Part shown: positions 1 through 6,257 of the stretch, one piece after another
How positions within the stretch are numbered: the stretch's first letter is position 1
Layout: each line of letters begins with the position of its first letter
NCBI GenBank assembly: GCA_028695395.1
Contig: JAQVJB010000093.1
Coordinates: forward strand, 1-6,362
Origin: Actinomycetota bacterium
Lineage (GTDB): Bacteria; Actinomycetota; Humimicrobiia; Humimicrobiales; Humimicrobiaceae
Length of the DNA stretch: 6,362 bases
Reading direction: 5' to 3'
Made by a program: the position numbers and the translations under genes
The notes under the pieces: model-generated
Told to the model about the DNA's origin: nothing
Seen by the model: the letters and a program-made list of their open reading frames with translations, nothing else
The model's database searches: none

Positions 1-22
1 CGGATTGTATGGGGATATTTCA

Positions 23-58
23 GTTGTTATTAGTCCATTTTTTGCATCAAGCCACAAC
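23..58 (-). repeat. CRISPR repeat, second from leader
   Basis: This 36-nt repeat is identical at every base to the copy at 89-124. Its ends form a 5-nt inverted repeat (GTTGT...ACAAC), so both orientations look like a type II repeat by eye. Orientation was settled by the tracrRNA anti-repeat, not by the repeat ends. Confidence 0.95.
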
Positions 59-88
59 GAACGCCTGTCATTAAGTACGATGGAAATT

Positions 89-124
89 GTTGTTATTAGT
101 CCATTTTTTGCATCAAGCCACAAC
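89..124 (-). repeat. CRISPR repeat, leader-proximal
   Basis: This is the first 36-nt repeat after the leader in the minus-strand direction. It would provide the 5' repeat portion that pairs with tracrRNA and is then cut by RNase III in known type II systems. The sequence to its right (125 onward) shows no further repeat, so this is the array boundary on the cas2 side, where new spacers would be inserted. Confidence 0.95.
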
Positions 125-288
125 CAAGGCCGCACATAGCCTTTATTTATGCGCGTATTGGGGTTTTTCTTGTCAAAAAAACCGCTCTTTATCCCGGGAA
201 GCAGCCCGATGGAGGCCGTTTTTCTCATCCTGTTCGGGTGCGCCGTCTAACGCATCCTTCCACCCGCTTTTCAAAGAACCTTGATATC
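125..288 (-). promoter_or_regulatory. CRISPR leader between cas2 and the array
   Basis: These 164 nt lie between the cas2 stop and the first repeat. They carry no convincing gene, but hold a candidate array promoter (146-176) close to the repeat. Further upstream is an inverted repeat with CGGGTG/CACCCG arms (235-240 and 261-266 on the plus strand), which could also fold as a smaller TGCG/CGCA hairpin (239-242 and 251-254). The stretch is more GC-rich than cas9, like cas1 and cas2. In known type II systems the leader end recruits Cas1-Cas2 for spacer insertion. That role is inferred here from position and crRNA orientation. Confidence 0.6.
146..176 (-). promoter_or_regulatory. Candidate pre-crRNA promoter in the leader
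   Basis: On the minus strand a perfect TTGACA -35 box (171-176) is followed, after 19 nt, by CATAAA (146-151) as a possible -10. The -10 match is 4 of 6 and the spacing is longer than the 17-nt optimum. Transcription would start near 139, about 15 nt before the first repeat, which suits array expression. The perfect -35 box and the placement are the main support; the -10 is weak. Confidence 0.5.
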
Positions 289-627
289 TTAAAATATTTC
301 CAGCTGGGCCTTCGGCGGCGGCAGCGCGGAGGTCTTTTTACCCCAGAAGTTGATGATATCTCCGTATTGCCTGTCCGTAATGTTCAGAATGCTCACCTGT
401 CCTTTTGCCGGAACAACACTTCTCACGCGGCGCACATGTACATCACTGCTTTCACGGCTGGCACAATGGCGAATATACACAGAATACTGCATCATAACAA
501 ATCCGTCTTTCAGCAGTTTGGTTCGGAAGCCGCTGGCAGCTTTCCGTTCCCCCTTGGTATTTGTCGGTAGGTCAAAAAATACAAAAAGCCACATGATCCT
601 GTATGCGTTTATGCGGTTGAATTCCAT
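289..627 (-). CDS. cas2: CRISPR-associated endonuclease Cas2, type II-C
   Basis: Cas2 dimers bridge two Cas1 dimers to form the complex that captures protospacer DNA and inserts it as a new spacer. The 112-aa product shows the ferredoxin-like start IMWLFVFFDLP with the conserved Asp at residue 19, then ERKAASGFRTKLLKDGFVMMQYSVYIRH-like residues typical of II-C Cas2, and a late TDRQYGDI segment. I chose the ATG at 627, four nt after the cas1 stop, because family homology begins there. The longer frame starting at 717 would run 30 codons into cas1 with no Cas2-like sequence. A GGAA about 10 nt upstream is a weak ribosome binding site, so translation is probably coupled to cas1. The next Met, at residue 12, is a less likely alternative start. 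Confidence 0.93.
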   Translation of the reverse strand: MEFNRINAYRIMWLFVFFDLPTNTKGERKAASGFRTKLLKDGFVMMQYSVYIRHCASRESSDVHVRRVRSVVPAKGQVSILNITDRQYGDIINFWGKKTSALPPPKAQLEIF

Positions 628-631
628 AATT

Positions 632-1522
632 CTATTCCAAAAACGCCGGGAACTCCACATTCCGGAGCGTTCCGTTAAAACATTGTGCCAGCGAAGCCGC
701 ACTGGCCTGCATAGCAAGCATCAGCGGCCGTTTTTCCTTGCCGCAATGGCAGTCGCTATGCAGCATCGACAGCAATTCGCGTTTGATGTCCGTGTCAATC
801 TCTTCGACATCTCCGCAAATACGGTATAATTCCCAAACCGCAGCATCGGCGAAAGGTCGGTACGGTTCCATCATGTCGTCGGCAAGACAGAATGCATTAT
901 AGCGGTTACTGTGATGAATGCCCAGGGTATTCAGCAGACCCGAAGCCGCCAGTGCCCGTGCCACTGCGGCACGAATAATGGCATAGCCGTAATTCAGCAT
1001 ATTGTTCGGAGGCAAACCTTCCCGTAGGCGCTTAAAATCATAACCGAAGAGACGCGGCCAGTACAGGCGAGCGGCATAGCCTTCGCGGTTGTCGCTGTCC
1101 CCGCTTTTAACCTGTGCGGCCATGCTTTCTATATCTTTCCCGTCCGAACCGGTAAAAGCAAGCACGGCGGCCTGATTCCGCAATTTAGCCATGACAACCT
1201 GTTTCCAGATGTTTTTTTTCAGCGGCGTGCTTGCAGAGATCTGTGCGCGAAACAGTTCATTTTGCAGTGTATTCCCGTCCAGGTTCAGCAGCATAGAACG
1301 CGGATGATGCAGTTCGTCGCAGAAGATCACGGCCGTATTATTCGCGCGTAATGCATTTAATAAGGGTAATGAAATGGTTATTTGAGCATGATCAAGAAGC
1401 AGGAACCCGATATCCTCGAGAGGTTCTGTACGTATATGCTTATCCTTCCGCACTATTTGTATTTGAGAATTGCACAGTGAAAGGTAAGAAGGTGAGTTAA
1501 TAATGATAGTTCTTTTAATCAT
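632..1522 (-). CDS. cas1: CRISPR-associated endonuclease/integrase Cas1, type II-C
   Basis: Cas1 is the integrase of CRISPR adaptation. With Cas2 it joins new spacers to the leader-end repeat by two transesterifications. The 296-aa protein has the normal family length: a beta-rich N-terminal domain (about 1-90), then the helical catalytic domain. Expected metal-binding residues are present: Glu147 in NREGYAARLYW, a His in GIHHSNRYN (203/204), and the acidic residue in LADDMMEPYRP (probably Glu219). The segment PPNNMLNYGYAIIRAAVARAL (171 onward) is characteristic of Cas1. Its ATG overlaps the cas9 TGA as ATGA, and no good Shine-Dalgarno sequence precedes it, so translational coupling to cas9 is likely. 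Its base composition is far more GC-rich than cas9 (32-34 of 60 G+C in two sampled lines). Confidence 0.97.
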   Translation of the reverse strand: MIKRTIIINSPSYLSLCNSQIQIVRKDKHIRTEPLEDIGFLLLDHAQITISLPLLNALRANNTAVIFCDELHHPRSMLLNLDGNTLQNELFRAQISASTPLKKNIWKQVVMAKLRNQAAVLAFTGSDGKDIESMAAQVKSGDSDNREGYAARLYWPRLFGYDFKRLREGLPPNNMLNYGYAIIRAAVARALAASGLLNTLGIHHSNRYNAFCLADDMMEPYRPFADAAVWELYRICGDVEEIDTDIKRELLSMLHSDCHCGKEKRPLMLAMQASAASLAQCFNGTLRNVEFPAFLE

Positions 1523-4500
1523 TCATTTATACTATATATTTCACCTAAATCATTAATTTTAAAATCATATCCTTCAACTAAAACATTAAAATTAGTTAAT
1601 GAAAGTGATACCTGCTCAATAGGTGTTTCAAAATCAAAAATAAATTTTTCTTTGATATCTTTTGCAGGCTTAGCACACATATGATGCCTACAGGTAATTC
1701 TCGGCCTATTATCAAATTTCATTACTTTATAAAGTCTTTTGTTTATTTCAGAATCTGATAAATCAGAATACTTTTCATCTGGTATTTTTACAAATATCAC
1801 CATTGTGCCTTTTTTTATAATATATTTTAATGGGATGTTTTTACCGGATTTTATTTTATTTTGGGATATGAAATCTTTATTCTCTTTATATTTTTTAATT
1901 GCTTCTAAATTATTAACAATTTCATAATCTTTTATTATTTTTGCATTATATTTGTGCTCATAAATGGCCATAATATAATTTGTATCATTCATTACATAAA
2001 AATTTTGTTTGTGATTTTTGTTGGACAAATCACGATGTTTTTTTAAAGCAATTGGGTTTGTAACTGTAGGTGCAAAACATCGTACTTTTTTTATTGGTAT
2101 CTCCTTTTCTTGATTCATCCATATCGTTGAAGAAAGTGCTTCTTTAAATATTTTCCCTTTAATGGCAGATTCAATTTTACCTCTTACTACGGGGTCAACA
2201 ATATTCTTTATATCGTCTAGTCGGAGAGAGTTTAAATCTTTGCGTAAAACATATCGAACTTGTTTATCCTCCCCACTTTCAGAATTTTCGATTGCACCGT
2301 AATATGTTTCTTTATGTAAAGAACCCCTGACAGTATCACCTTGTTGATATATTGGTTGATTCTTATGATTGTACTGGACCACTCCTTTTTTACGAAGTTT
2401 CTTCTTGCTTTGCACCAACAGATTATCGGGAGTGTGATGGCTTGTCAGAACCTTTTTATCGAGTTCTTTTATGTCTTGTGTGAATGTTGACCATGGTTTT
2501 GGAAATCCAGATGGTTTATACTCCCCTCTTCTATTTTCAGCCGATTCAATTTGATAATAATAATGCGCCAAAGCATCATAATTATCCCTGGTTATACATG
2601 AAATAGTAACAGCATCAATGCAATGATGGATGTGATTAATACGGGATTTTTTTTCATATTCATCCTGGATGCCCCAAATTTTTCTAAAATCACTTACGAT
2701 TTTACCCTGAACAGTATATACTTTATCAAATACGCTTTGCAGATACATGCGTGAATATTTTGTTATTATCCGTGTATCTGCTAATTGTGATCTTTTGAAT
2801 CCATCAGGAACATCTTTCATTTCAAAATAGGAATATTTCTTTTCCCAATAATCATATTCAAGTTGCAATTCGTGTTTCTTTTGTATTGCTCTGTCTTTCT
2901 GTTCCTTTGTTTGTGCATTTTTTGATTGTCGGATAGCGAATTGAATGTTTTTATTAATTTCATCAATTTTTTTCTTCCATGGTTCAATCCTCTGTAAAAT
3001 CTCATTATAATTTGATAAATCATATGGAATCTTATTTTTTTTCAAATTTCGATTATAATAATTATCGCATAGTGTAAGATTCTCACGGCTATTGTCGAAC
3101 GATAAACTCCGTGGAATTGTATGCTCAATATCATAGATCGGATTATCTCCTATAAATTGAGAAATGCCAATCGTTTTACCGGTATATAAACAAATGTGAC
3201 TTTGTTCTTCCCAAAGCTGATATTTTAGAATATCTGTTTCGGTTGGTTCTATTTCCTTATTGCATTCCTCATAATATAGTTCTTTAATCTTATCCCTGTA
3301 CTCTGATCTTCTTTTTTGAAGGTTGTTTTGCCAATGGGTAATGGCTGCTCTCATGTTTGCATCATTCAACTCGCGGGCTAATTCAATATGAACTCTTGTG
3401 TTTTTATCAACAATTTCTTGTTTTATCAATTCATTTACTACTTTTCTAAGTTGATGCATCACTCGCATGACCATGGGGTTTTTCAAACCTTCAATGATCG
3501 GATTGCCAAGATAATATTTACCATCGGCGTTACGCTTCGCTGGTTTGTATACCTCGATGTCCGAAGGATGGTATATTTTTTTTAAATTATGGTCATCAAT
3601 ATTATAATTGTTTTTTAAATATTCTTTTATTTGCTCATCAATCCTCATATCCGGATAGAAGATACCCTTGCCCATCTTGAGTTCGGCTTGTTTGGAAAAT
3701 GTTTCAATGATGAAGTTGGAATAATATTCTTTTTCCGTTTCTGTAAAAGCCGCCCATTTATCTTTACCAAATTTATTTTTTAAAATATCTGTAAGATCCG
3801 ATTTTAAATCAGATGTATATTTGGGTAACGAATACAGGCTGTTTTTATTTTGACGATAATTGGCAATTATGCCATTAATAATATCAATCGAAATTTGATA
3901 ATTGGATTGATTGTTTAATATTTTCCCAATATCATGTAGGATTTTATTTCTTATGTTGTCATCTATCCATAATTTACCCATAACCGCATCTAAATTTGCA
4001 AAATATACGGCATGGGAATATTTGTAACCGTTTTCAAGATATGGCAGGATTTTCTTTATGGCTTTTAAGCTTAATGAAGCATATCCTTGTTTAAGAATAA
4101 TTTTTGAAAATTTTCTTGCAGCTTCAGTTGATTGATTAAGTTTTTCCAAACACCATTTTTCTAAACGTTCTTCATCTTCAAAGGAAAACAAAACATGCCA
4201 GACATCATGAATAACTTCATTTATGGTTTTTTCACCATTTTTCATCGATCTGTTTGTATATGCATTATATAATGAATACTCCCAATCTTCACCAAAAATA
4301 TTTTTTAAACTAGCACAAGTTGGACAGCCACTTACAGCTGTTTTGAGATGATAATTAAATAAATATTCCTTTCCGCTTGCTTCTCTTTCTTTAATATATC
4401 CATATGTTGCTTTTCGTGGTATGAGTTGTTTGCATATATCTTCAAAATCAAAATTTACTTTGCTTTTTCTATAAAAAAGAGGGATGCATTTTGCTCGTTC

Positions 4501-5643
4501 ATCATTAGTCAGATCTCTTAATTCAGAATCAAAAGGTGTTTTTATCTTTACATTATTTAAAAAGCAAAGCATACGATATTTCTCAAATTCGGGATGTGAT
4601 ATTGGACATCTATGCTTATTCTTTTCAAATACGCATTTTCCAACAAGACCTTTTTGAGATTTTAGAGGTCGTTGATAGAAAATGGCTTTTTTTAAATCCT
4701 CTATTTGCTCATCTGAAAAATTTTGAACCTCACAAATTTTATAAAACTCTTTAAGATAATGTTCTTCTCTATCTGTATATTGATTTCTTATTTTTTCTTT
4801 CTTACAATACAGGTAATAAAAATATTCTCCCAAATATTCATGACCACTGTTAATAATATCTTCAGATAGCTGGCGAATACTTTTTTTCACAGGTCCAAGA
4901 TTCTCTTTCTTGTTTATTATATTTAAAAGTTTATTTATTTCGTCCTCAAATTCTAAATTATTATTTGCTTTTAGGTACTTGATATATTTTTTTAATTTAT
5001 TGAAAAGATTTTTAACTTTTTTATTATCTGTTTCAATATCATTTAAAAACTTATCAAGTTCAATGGAAATTTCCGTTATTGTATTTGTAGATTCAATTAT
5101 ATTTTGTAGTTCAGCAACATATCTTTCAAGCAAACTGTCGTCATCCTGGACGGCTTCGAGCCGATTACTCTTAAAACCTCTTCGTTGAGCAATATGATAC
5201 AAAGCTCGTCCTGTATCATCTAATGATATTTTTTCTTTTACTGCCCTGCTTCTAAGATAGTATGGATTATAAGACAGATCATTATCATTAGACGGTTCTT
5301 TACTTAATAACCAATTTCTGAATTCGTTTGATTTAGGATATGATTTTTTATTTTCTTTCCATTTTTCAAGCTCTTCCAGACTCAAAGGGCACATATTATA
5401 TTTAATAAGTGTCTCTAGTGTTTTTATTTTCCTTAATCTCCTGCGAAATTTCAATCTTCTTGCAGAGCGGTATCCGGTTCTTTCTGCAGCTTTAGAGCTC
5501 TCAACTCCTTTTTCAGACTTAACTCCTTCCTGGAAAATGCGAACCCCCTTATATTTTAATGCATAATCATTGGTATTATTAACATCAACCACAGCCCAGC
5601 CAACGCTGTTGGTGCCAAGGTCCAAACCAAGTATGCGGCCCAT
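1519..5643 (-). CDS. cas9: Cas9, RNA-guided DNA endonuclease, type II-C (long form)
   Basis: Cas9 pairs with a crRNA:tracrRNA duplex and cuts both strands of matching DNA beside a PAM. The 1374-aa protein has all the expected parts. RuvC-I is ILGLDLGTNSVGWA with Asp8. An Arg-rich bridge helix lies at about 55-75, and the recognition lobe extends to about 740, including a CPISHPEFEKYR segment (346 onward) and GCPTC (439-443). RuvC-II is IELARELND with Glu754. HNH is YDIEHTIPRSLSFDNS with His841 and a downstream Asn864. RuvC-III is HHCIDA with His1007 and Asp1010. A C-terminal wedge/PAM-interacting region (about 1060-1374) includes HKETYYGAI (1110-1118) and FYVMNDTNYIMAIYE. II-C Cas9s are often 1000-1100 aa; a longer clade is known from Bacteroidota and similar bacteria, and this fits it. 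AAAGGAG lies 7 nt before the ATG. The gene is strikingly AT-rich. The PAM cannot be predicted here. Confidence 0.98.
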   Translation of the reverse strand: MGRILGLDLGTNSVGWAVVDVNNTNDYALKYKGVRIFQEGVKSEKGVESSKAAERTGYRSARRLKFRRRLRKIKTLETLIKYNMCPLSLEELEKWKENKKSYPKSNEFRNWLLSKEPSNDNDLSYNPYYLRSRAVKEKISLDDTGRALYHIAQRRGFKSNRLEAVQDDDSLLERYVAELQNIIESTNTITEISIELDKFLNDIETDNKKVKNLFNKLKKYIKYLKANNNLEFEDEINKLLNIINKKENLGPVKKSIRQLSEDIINSGHEYLGEYFYYLYCKKEKIRNQYTDREEHYLKEFYKICEVQNFSDEQIEDLKKAIFYQRPLKSQKGLVGKCVFEKNKHRCPISHPEFEKYRMLCFLNNVKIKTPFDSELRDLTNDERAKCIPLFYRKSKVNFDFEDICKQLIPRKATYGYIKEREASGKEYLFNYHLKTAVSGCPTCASLKNIFGEDWEYSLYNAYTNRSMKNGEKTINEVIHDVWHVLFSFEDEERLEKWCLEKLNQSTEAARKFSKIILKQGYASLSLKAIKKILPYLENGYKYSHAVYFANLDAVMGKLWIDDNIRNKILHDIGKILNNQSNYQISIDIINGIIANYRQNKNSLYSLPKYTSDLKSDLTDILKNKFGKDKWAAFTETEKEYYSNFIIETFSKQAELKMGKGIFYPDMRIDEQIKEYLKNNYNIDDHNLKKIYHPSDIEVYKPAKRNADGKYYLGNPIIEGLKNPMVMRVMHQLRKVVNELIKQEIVDKNTRVHIELARELNDANMRAAITHWQNNLQKRRSEYRDKIKELYYEECNKEIEPTETDILKYQLWEEQSHICLYTGKTIGISQFIGDNPIYDIEHTIPRSLSFDNSRENLTLCDNYYNRNLKKNKIPYDLSNYNEILQRIEPWKKKIDEINKNIQFAIRQSKNAQTKEQKDRAIQKKHELQLEYDYWEKKYSYFEMKDVPDGFKRSQLADTRIITKYSRMYLQSVFDKVYTVQGKIVSDFRKIWGIQDEYEKKSRINHIHHCIDAVTISCITRDNYDALAHYYYQIESAENRRGEYKPSGFPKPWSTFTQDIKELDKKVLTSHHTPDNLLVQSKKKLRKKGVVQYNHKNQPIYQQGDTVRGSLHKETYYGAIENSESGEDKQVRYVLRKDLNSLRLDDIKNIVDPVVRGKIESAIKGKIFKEALSSTIWMNQEKEIPIKKVRCFAPTVTNPIALKKHRDLSNKNHKQNFYVMNDTNYIMAIYEHKYNAKIIKDYEIVNNLEAIKKYKENKDFISQNKIKSGKNIPLKYIIKKGTMVIFVKIPDEKYSDLSDSEINKRLYKVMKFDNRPRITCRHHMCAKPAKDIKEKFIFDFETPIEQVSLSLTNFNVLVEGYDFKINDLGEIYSINE

Positions 5644-5650
5644 TTTTAAA

Positions 5651-5657
5651 CTCCTTT
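5651..5657 (-). promoter_or_regulatory. Strong ribosome binding site of cas9
   Basis: Minus-strand AAAGGAG sits 7 nt before the cas9 ATG at 5643, close to an ideal Shine-Dalgarno match and spacing. It fixes the Cas9 start, which also places Asp8 of RuvC-I at the expected distance from the N-terminus. cas1 and cas2 lack comparable sites, so this is probably the main ribosome entry point for the cas operon. Confidence 0.85.
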
Positions 5658-5675
5658 CAAATTTTTAAAGGGAAT

Positions 5676-5700
5676 AAAAAGTCCCCACCGAGGCGGGGAC
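5676..5700 (-). terminator. Intrinsic terminator of the tracrRNA
   Basis: On the minus strand, GTCCCCGC-CUCG-GUGGGGAC forms an 8-bp, GC-rich hairpin with one G-U pair and a 4-nt loop, directly followed by five U residues (5680-5676). It would end the tracrRNA and also serve as its 3' hairpin in the Cas9 complex. It stands between the tracrRNA promoter and cas9, so some read-through would be needed if cas9 shares that promoter. Read on the plus strand, the hairpin is not followed by a T run, so termination is one-directional. Confidence 0.88.
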
Positions 5701-5750
5701 ATAGACATCCATGTCTTCGGCATATAGCCTTATTGTGACAAGATGCAATT
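5676..5750 (-). ncRNA. tracrRNA (trans-activating CRISPR RNA)
   Basis: This RNA pairs with the crRNA repeat and anchors the guide in Cas9. Its anti-repeat TTGCATCTTGTCACAAT (5748-5732) pairs antiparallel with the first 17 nt of the minus-strand repeat. There are 13 Watson-Crick pairs, two G-U wobbles, and a 2-by-2 U-U mismatch bulge in the middle, the kind of bulge common in type II duplexes. Next come AAGG and a GGC/GCC nexus-like hairpin (5719-5729), an AGACA-UGGA-UGUCU hairpin (5703-5716) and the terminator hairpin (5681-5700). The ACAATAAGGC run after the anti-repeat resembles the same position in other II-C tracrRNAs, such as that of Neisseria. The predicted length is about 75 nt; the 5' end is inferred from the promoter and may be off by a few nt. 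Confidence 0.92.
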
Positions 5751-5756
5751 ACCATA

Positions 5757-5785
5757 ATTGTATTCATTTTATTTGTATAAGTCAA
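5757..5785 (-). promoter_or_regulatory. tracrRNA promoter (possibly also serving cas9)
   Basis: On the minus strand, TTGACT (5780-5785) and TACAAT (5757-5762) are separated by exactly 17 nt. Each matches the sigma70-type consensus at 5 of 6 positions. The expected start is at about 5749-5751, one to three nt before the anti-repeat begins, which independently supports the tracrRNA call. No other promoter of similar quality was found between here and the cas9 start. Confidence 0.8.
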
Positions 5786-5818
5786 TTGTTTTCTTTTGTG
5801 GTGTGTCATTAAACATAT

Positions 5819-5832
5819 AGAAAATATTTTCT
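5819..5832. repeat. 14-bp perfect palindrome upstream of the tracrRNA promoter
   Basis: AGAAAATATTTTCT is a perfect inverted repeat located 34 nt upstream of the tracrRNA -35 box. It could be an operator for a dimeric regulator. The sequence is AT-rich, so a chance palindrome is possible. No regulator gene is visible in the window. Confidence 0.4.
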
Positions 5833-5844
5833 GCGTTTTCCAAC

Positions 5845-5869
5845 TCAGATCTGAACTTATACCTGAACT
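5845..5869. repeat. 10-bp palindrome plus CTGAACT direct repeat
   Basis: TCAGATCTGA (5845-5854) is a perfect palindrome, and CTGAACT occurs twice, at 5851-5857 and 5863-5869. The element lies between the DUF6794-like gene and the tracrRNA promoter. It may be a protein-binding site, but there is no direct support for a function. Confidence 0.3.
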
Positions 5870-5900
5870 ATTTTATATCATCTGTAATTTGTAGTATATT

Positions 5901-5931
5901 TTTATGAATATCAACCTTTTTTATTCATAAA
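5901..5931. repeat. AT-rich inverted repeat at the end of the DUF6794-like gene
   Basis: Ten-bp perfect arms TTTATGAATA (5901-5910) and TATTCATAAA (5922-5931) flank an 11-nt loop. The right arm covers the stop codon of the DUF6794-like gene (5925-5927). It could form a 3'-end hairpin in that mRNA. It lacks a GC-rich stem and a following U run on either strand, so I do not call it a proper terminator. Confidence 0.4.
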
Positions 5932-6257
5932 GAATCAGGTTGTTTATACCTGGAGTTCCCCTCCAACCGCTCCTCATACCTAATATCCTCACCCCTCAGA
6001 TGCCTATAAAAGGATCTCAGGATTATATCCGACATATCGTCTTCGTGGAACAGGCCCTCGGCCTTGAAGAATTTTTTTAGCAGAGAATCTTGAGACCTAA
6101 GCCATTGCATCTTTAGTTTGTCACTAATATAAATCTTCGAAAGCCTGATATATTCCCATTCTTCCATGGCCAAGATTTTCTCTTTATCTTCAACAGATAG
6201 TTGAGATTCGAGCTCTTGGAGTGCTTCCTGGAGGGTTGAAGGGATGCGGATCATCAT
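5925..6257 (-). CDS. Small DUF6794-like protein of unknown function
   Basis: The 110-aa product is soluble and highly charged, with no signal peptide or membrane segment. It begins IPSTLQEALQELESQLSVEDKEKI, like the P-x-TLeeA...L-x-x-EDK opening I associate with DUF6794 proteins, and carries the matching C-terminal core HEDDMSDIILRSFYRHLRG (71-89). The central part is divergent: the usual H..LG..IRN.WGLW stretch is replaced by a sequence around KMQWLRSQDSLLKKFF (49-64). Family membership rests on recalled pattern, not a search. Two adjacent ATGs exist. The AAGGA at 6261-6265 is 3 nt from the first and 6 nt from the second (6254), so translation may start at Met2. It lies about 170 nt upstream of the tracrRNA on the same strand; no link to CRISPR function is known to me. 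Confidence 0.7.
   Translation of the reverse strand: MMIRIPSTLQEALQELESQLSVEDKEKILAMEEWEYIRLSKIYISDKLKMQWLRSQDSLLKKFFKAEGLFHEDDMSDIILRSFYRHLRGEDIRYEERLEGNSRYKQPDSL

Larger units (their letters stand above)
1..124 (-). CRISPR. Leader-proximal end of a type II-C CRISPR array (truncated by the window edge)
   Basis: Two identical 36-nt direct repeats (23-58 and 89-124) flank a 30-nt spacer (59-88). Positions 1-22 are part of the next spacer, so the array continues off the left edge. A 36-nt repeat with 30-nt spacers is the usual type II geometry. Read on the minus strand, each repeat begins GTTGTGGCTTGATGCAA and ends TAATAACAAC. Its first 17 nt pair with the anti-repeat of the tracrRNA at 5732-5748, so crRNAs should be made from the minus strand and the repeat at 89-124 should be leader-proximal. 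The array follows cas2 directly. Total spacer number and targets cannot be seen here. Confidence 0.96.

Noticed and set aside
89..124. Promoter embedded in each repeat, as in Neisseria II-C arrays
   Set aside because: The 3' end of the repeat offers only TAATAA (3 of 6 to the -10 consensus) with a poorly spaced TTGTGG, far weaker than the TTGACA in the leader.
181..215. Intrinsic terminator after cas2, before the T run on the minus strand
   Set aside because: The only stem (GGG/CCC with a few outer pairs) ends about 10 nt before the T run, so it does not fit a terminator.
1..228. Minus-strand open frame from the ATG at 228 through both repeats to the window edge
   Set aside because: It stays open because the repeat-plus-spacer unit is 66 nt (22 codons) and has no stop in this frame. 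It has no well-placed ribosome binding site and no recognisable protein; the region is better explained as leader plus array.
628..717. Longer Cas2 with 30 extra N-terminal residues
   Set aside because: The extension lies inside cas1 in another frame and is not Cas2-like; family similarity begins after the ATG at 627, which is well placed 4 nt after the cas1 stop.
87..829. Plus-strand open frames over the array, leader, cas2 and the end of cas1
   Set aside because: They are antisense shadows of confidently identified cas1 and cas2 or cover CRISPR repeats, with no recognisable protein features.
2817..3023. Small minus-strand frame inside cas9
   Set aside because: It lies in another frame within the HNH to RuvC-III part of cas9, where Cas9 itself is uninterrupted.
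4307..4330. Zinc finger in Cas9 from the CPTC motif (residues 440-443)
   Set aside because: No second pair of suitably spaced Cys or His was seen, and related Cas9s have a GCP motif here without a known zinc site.
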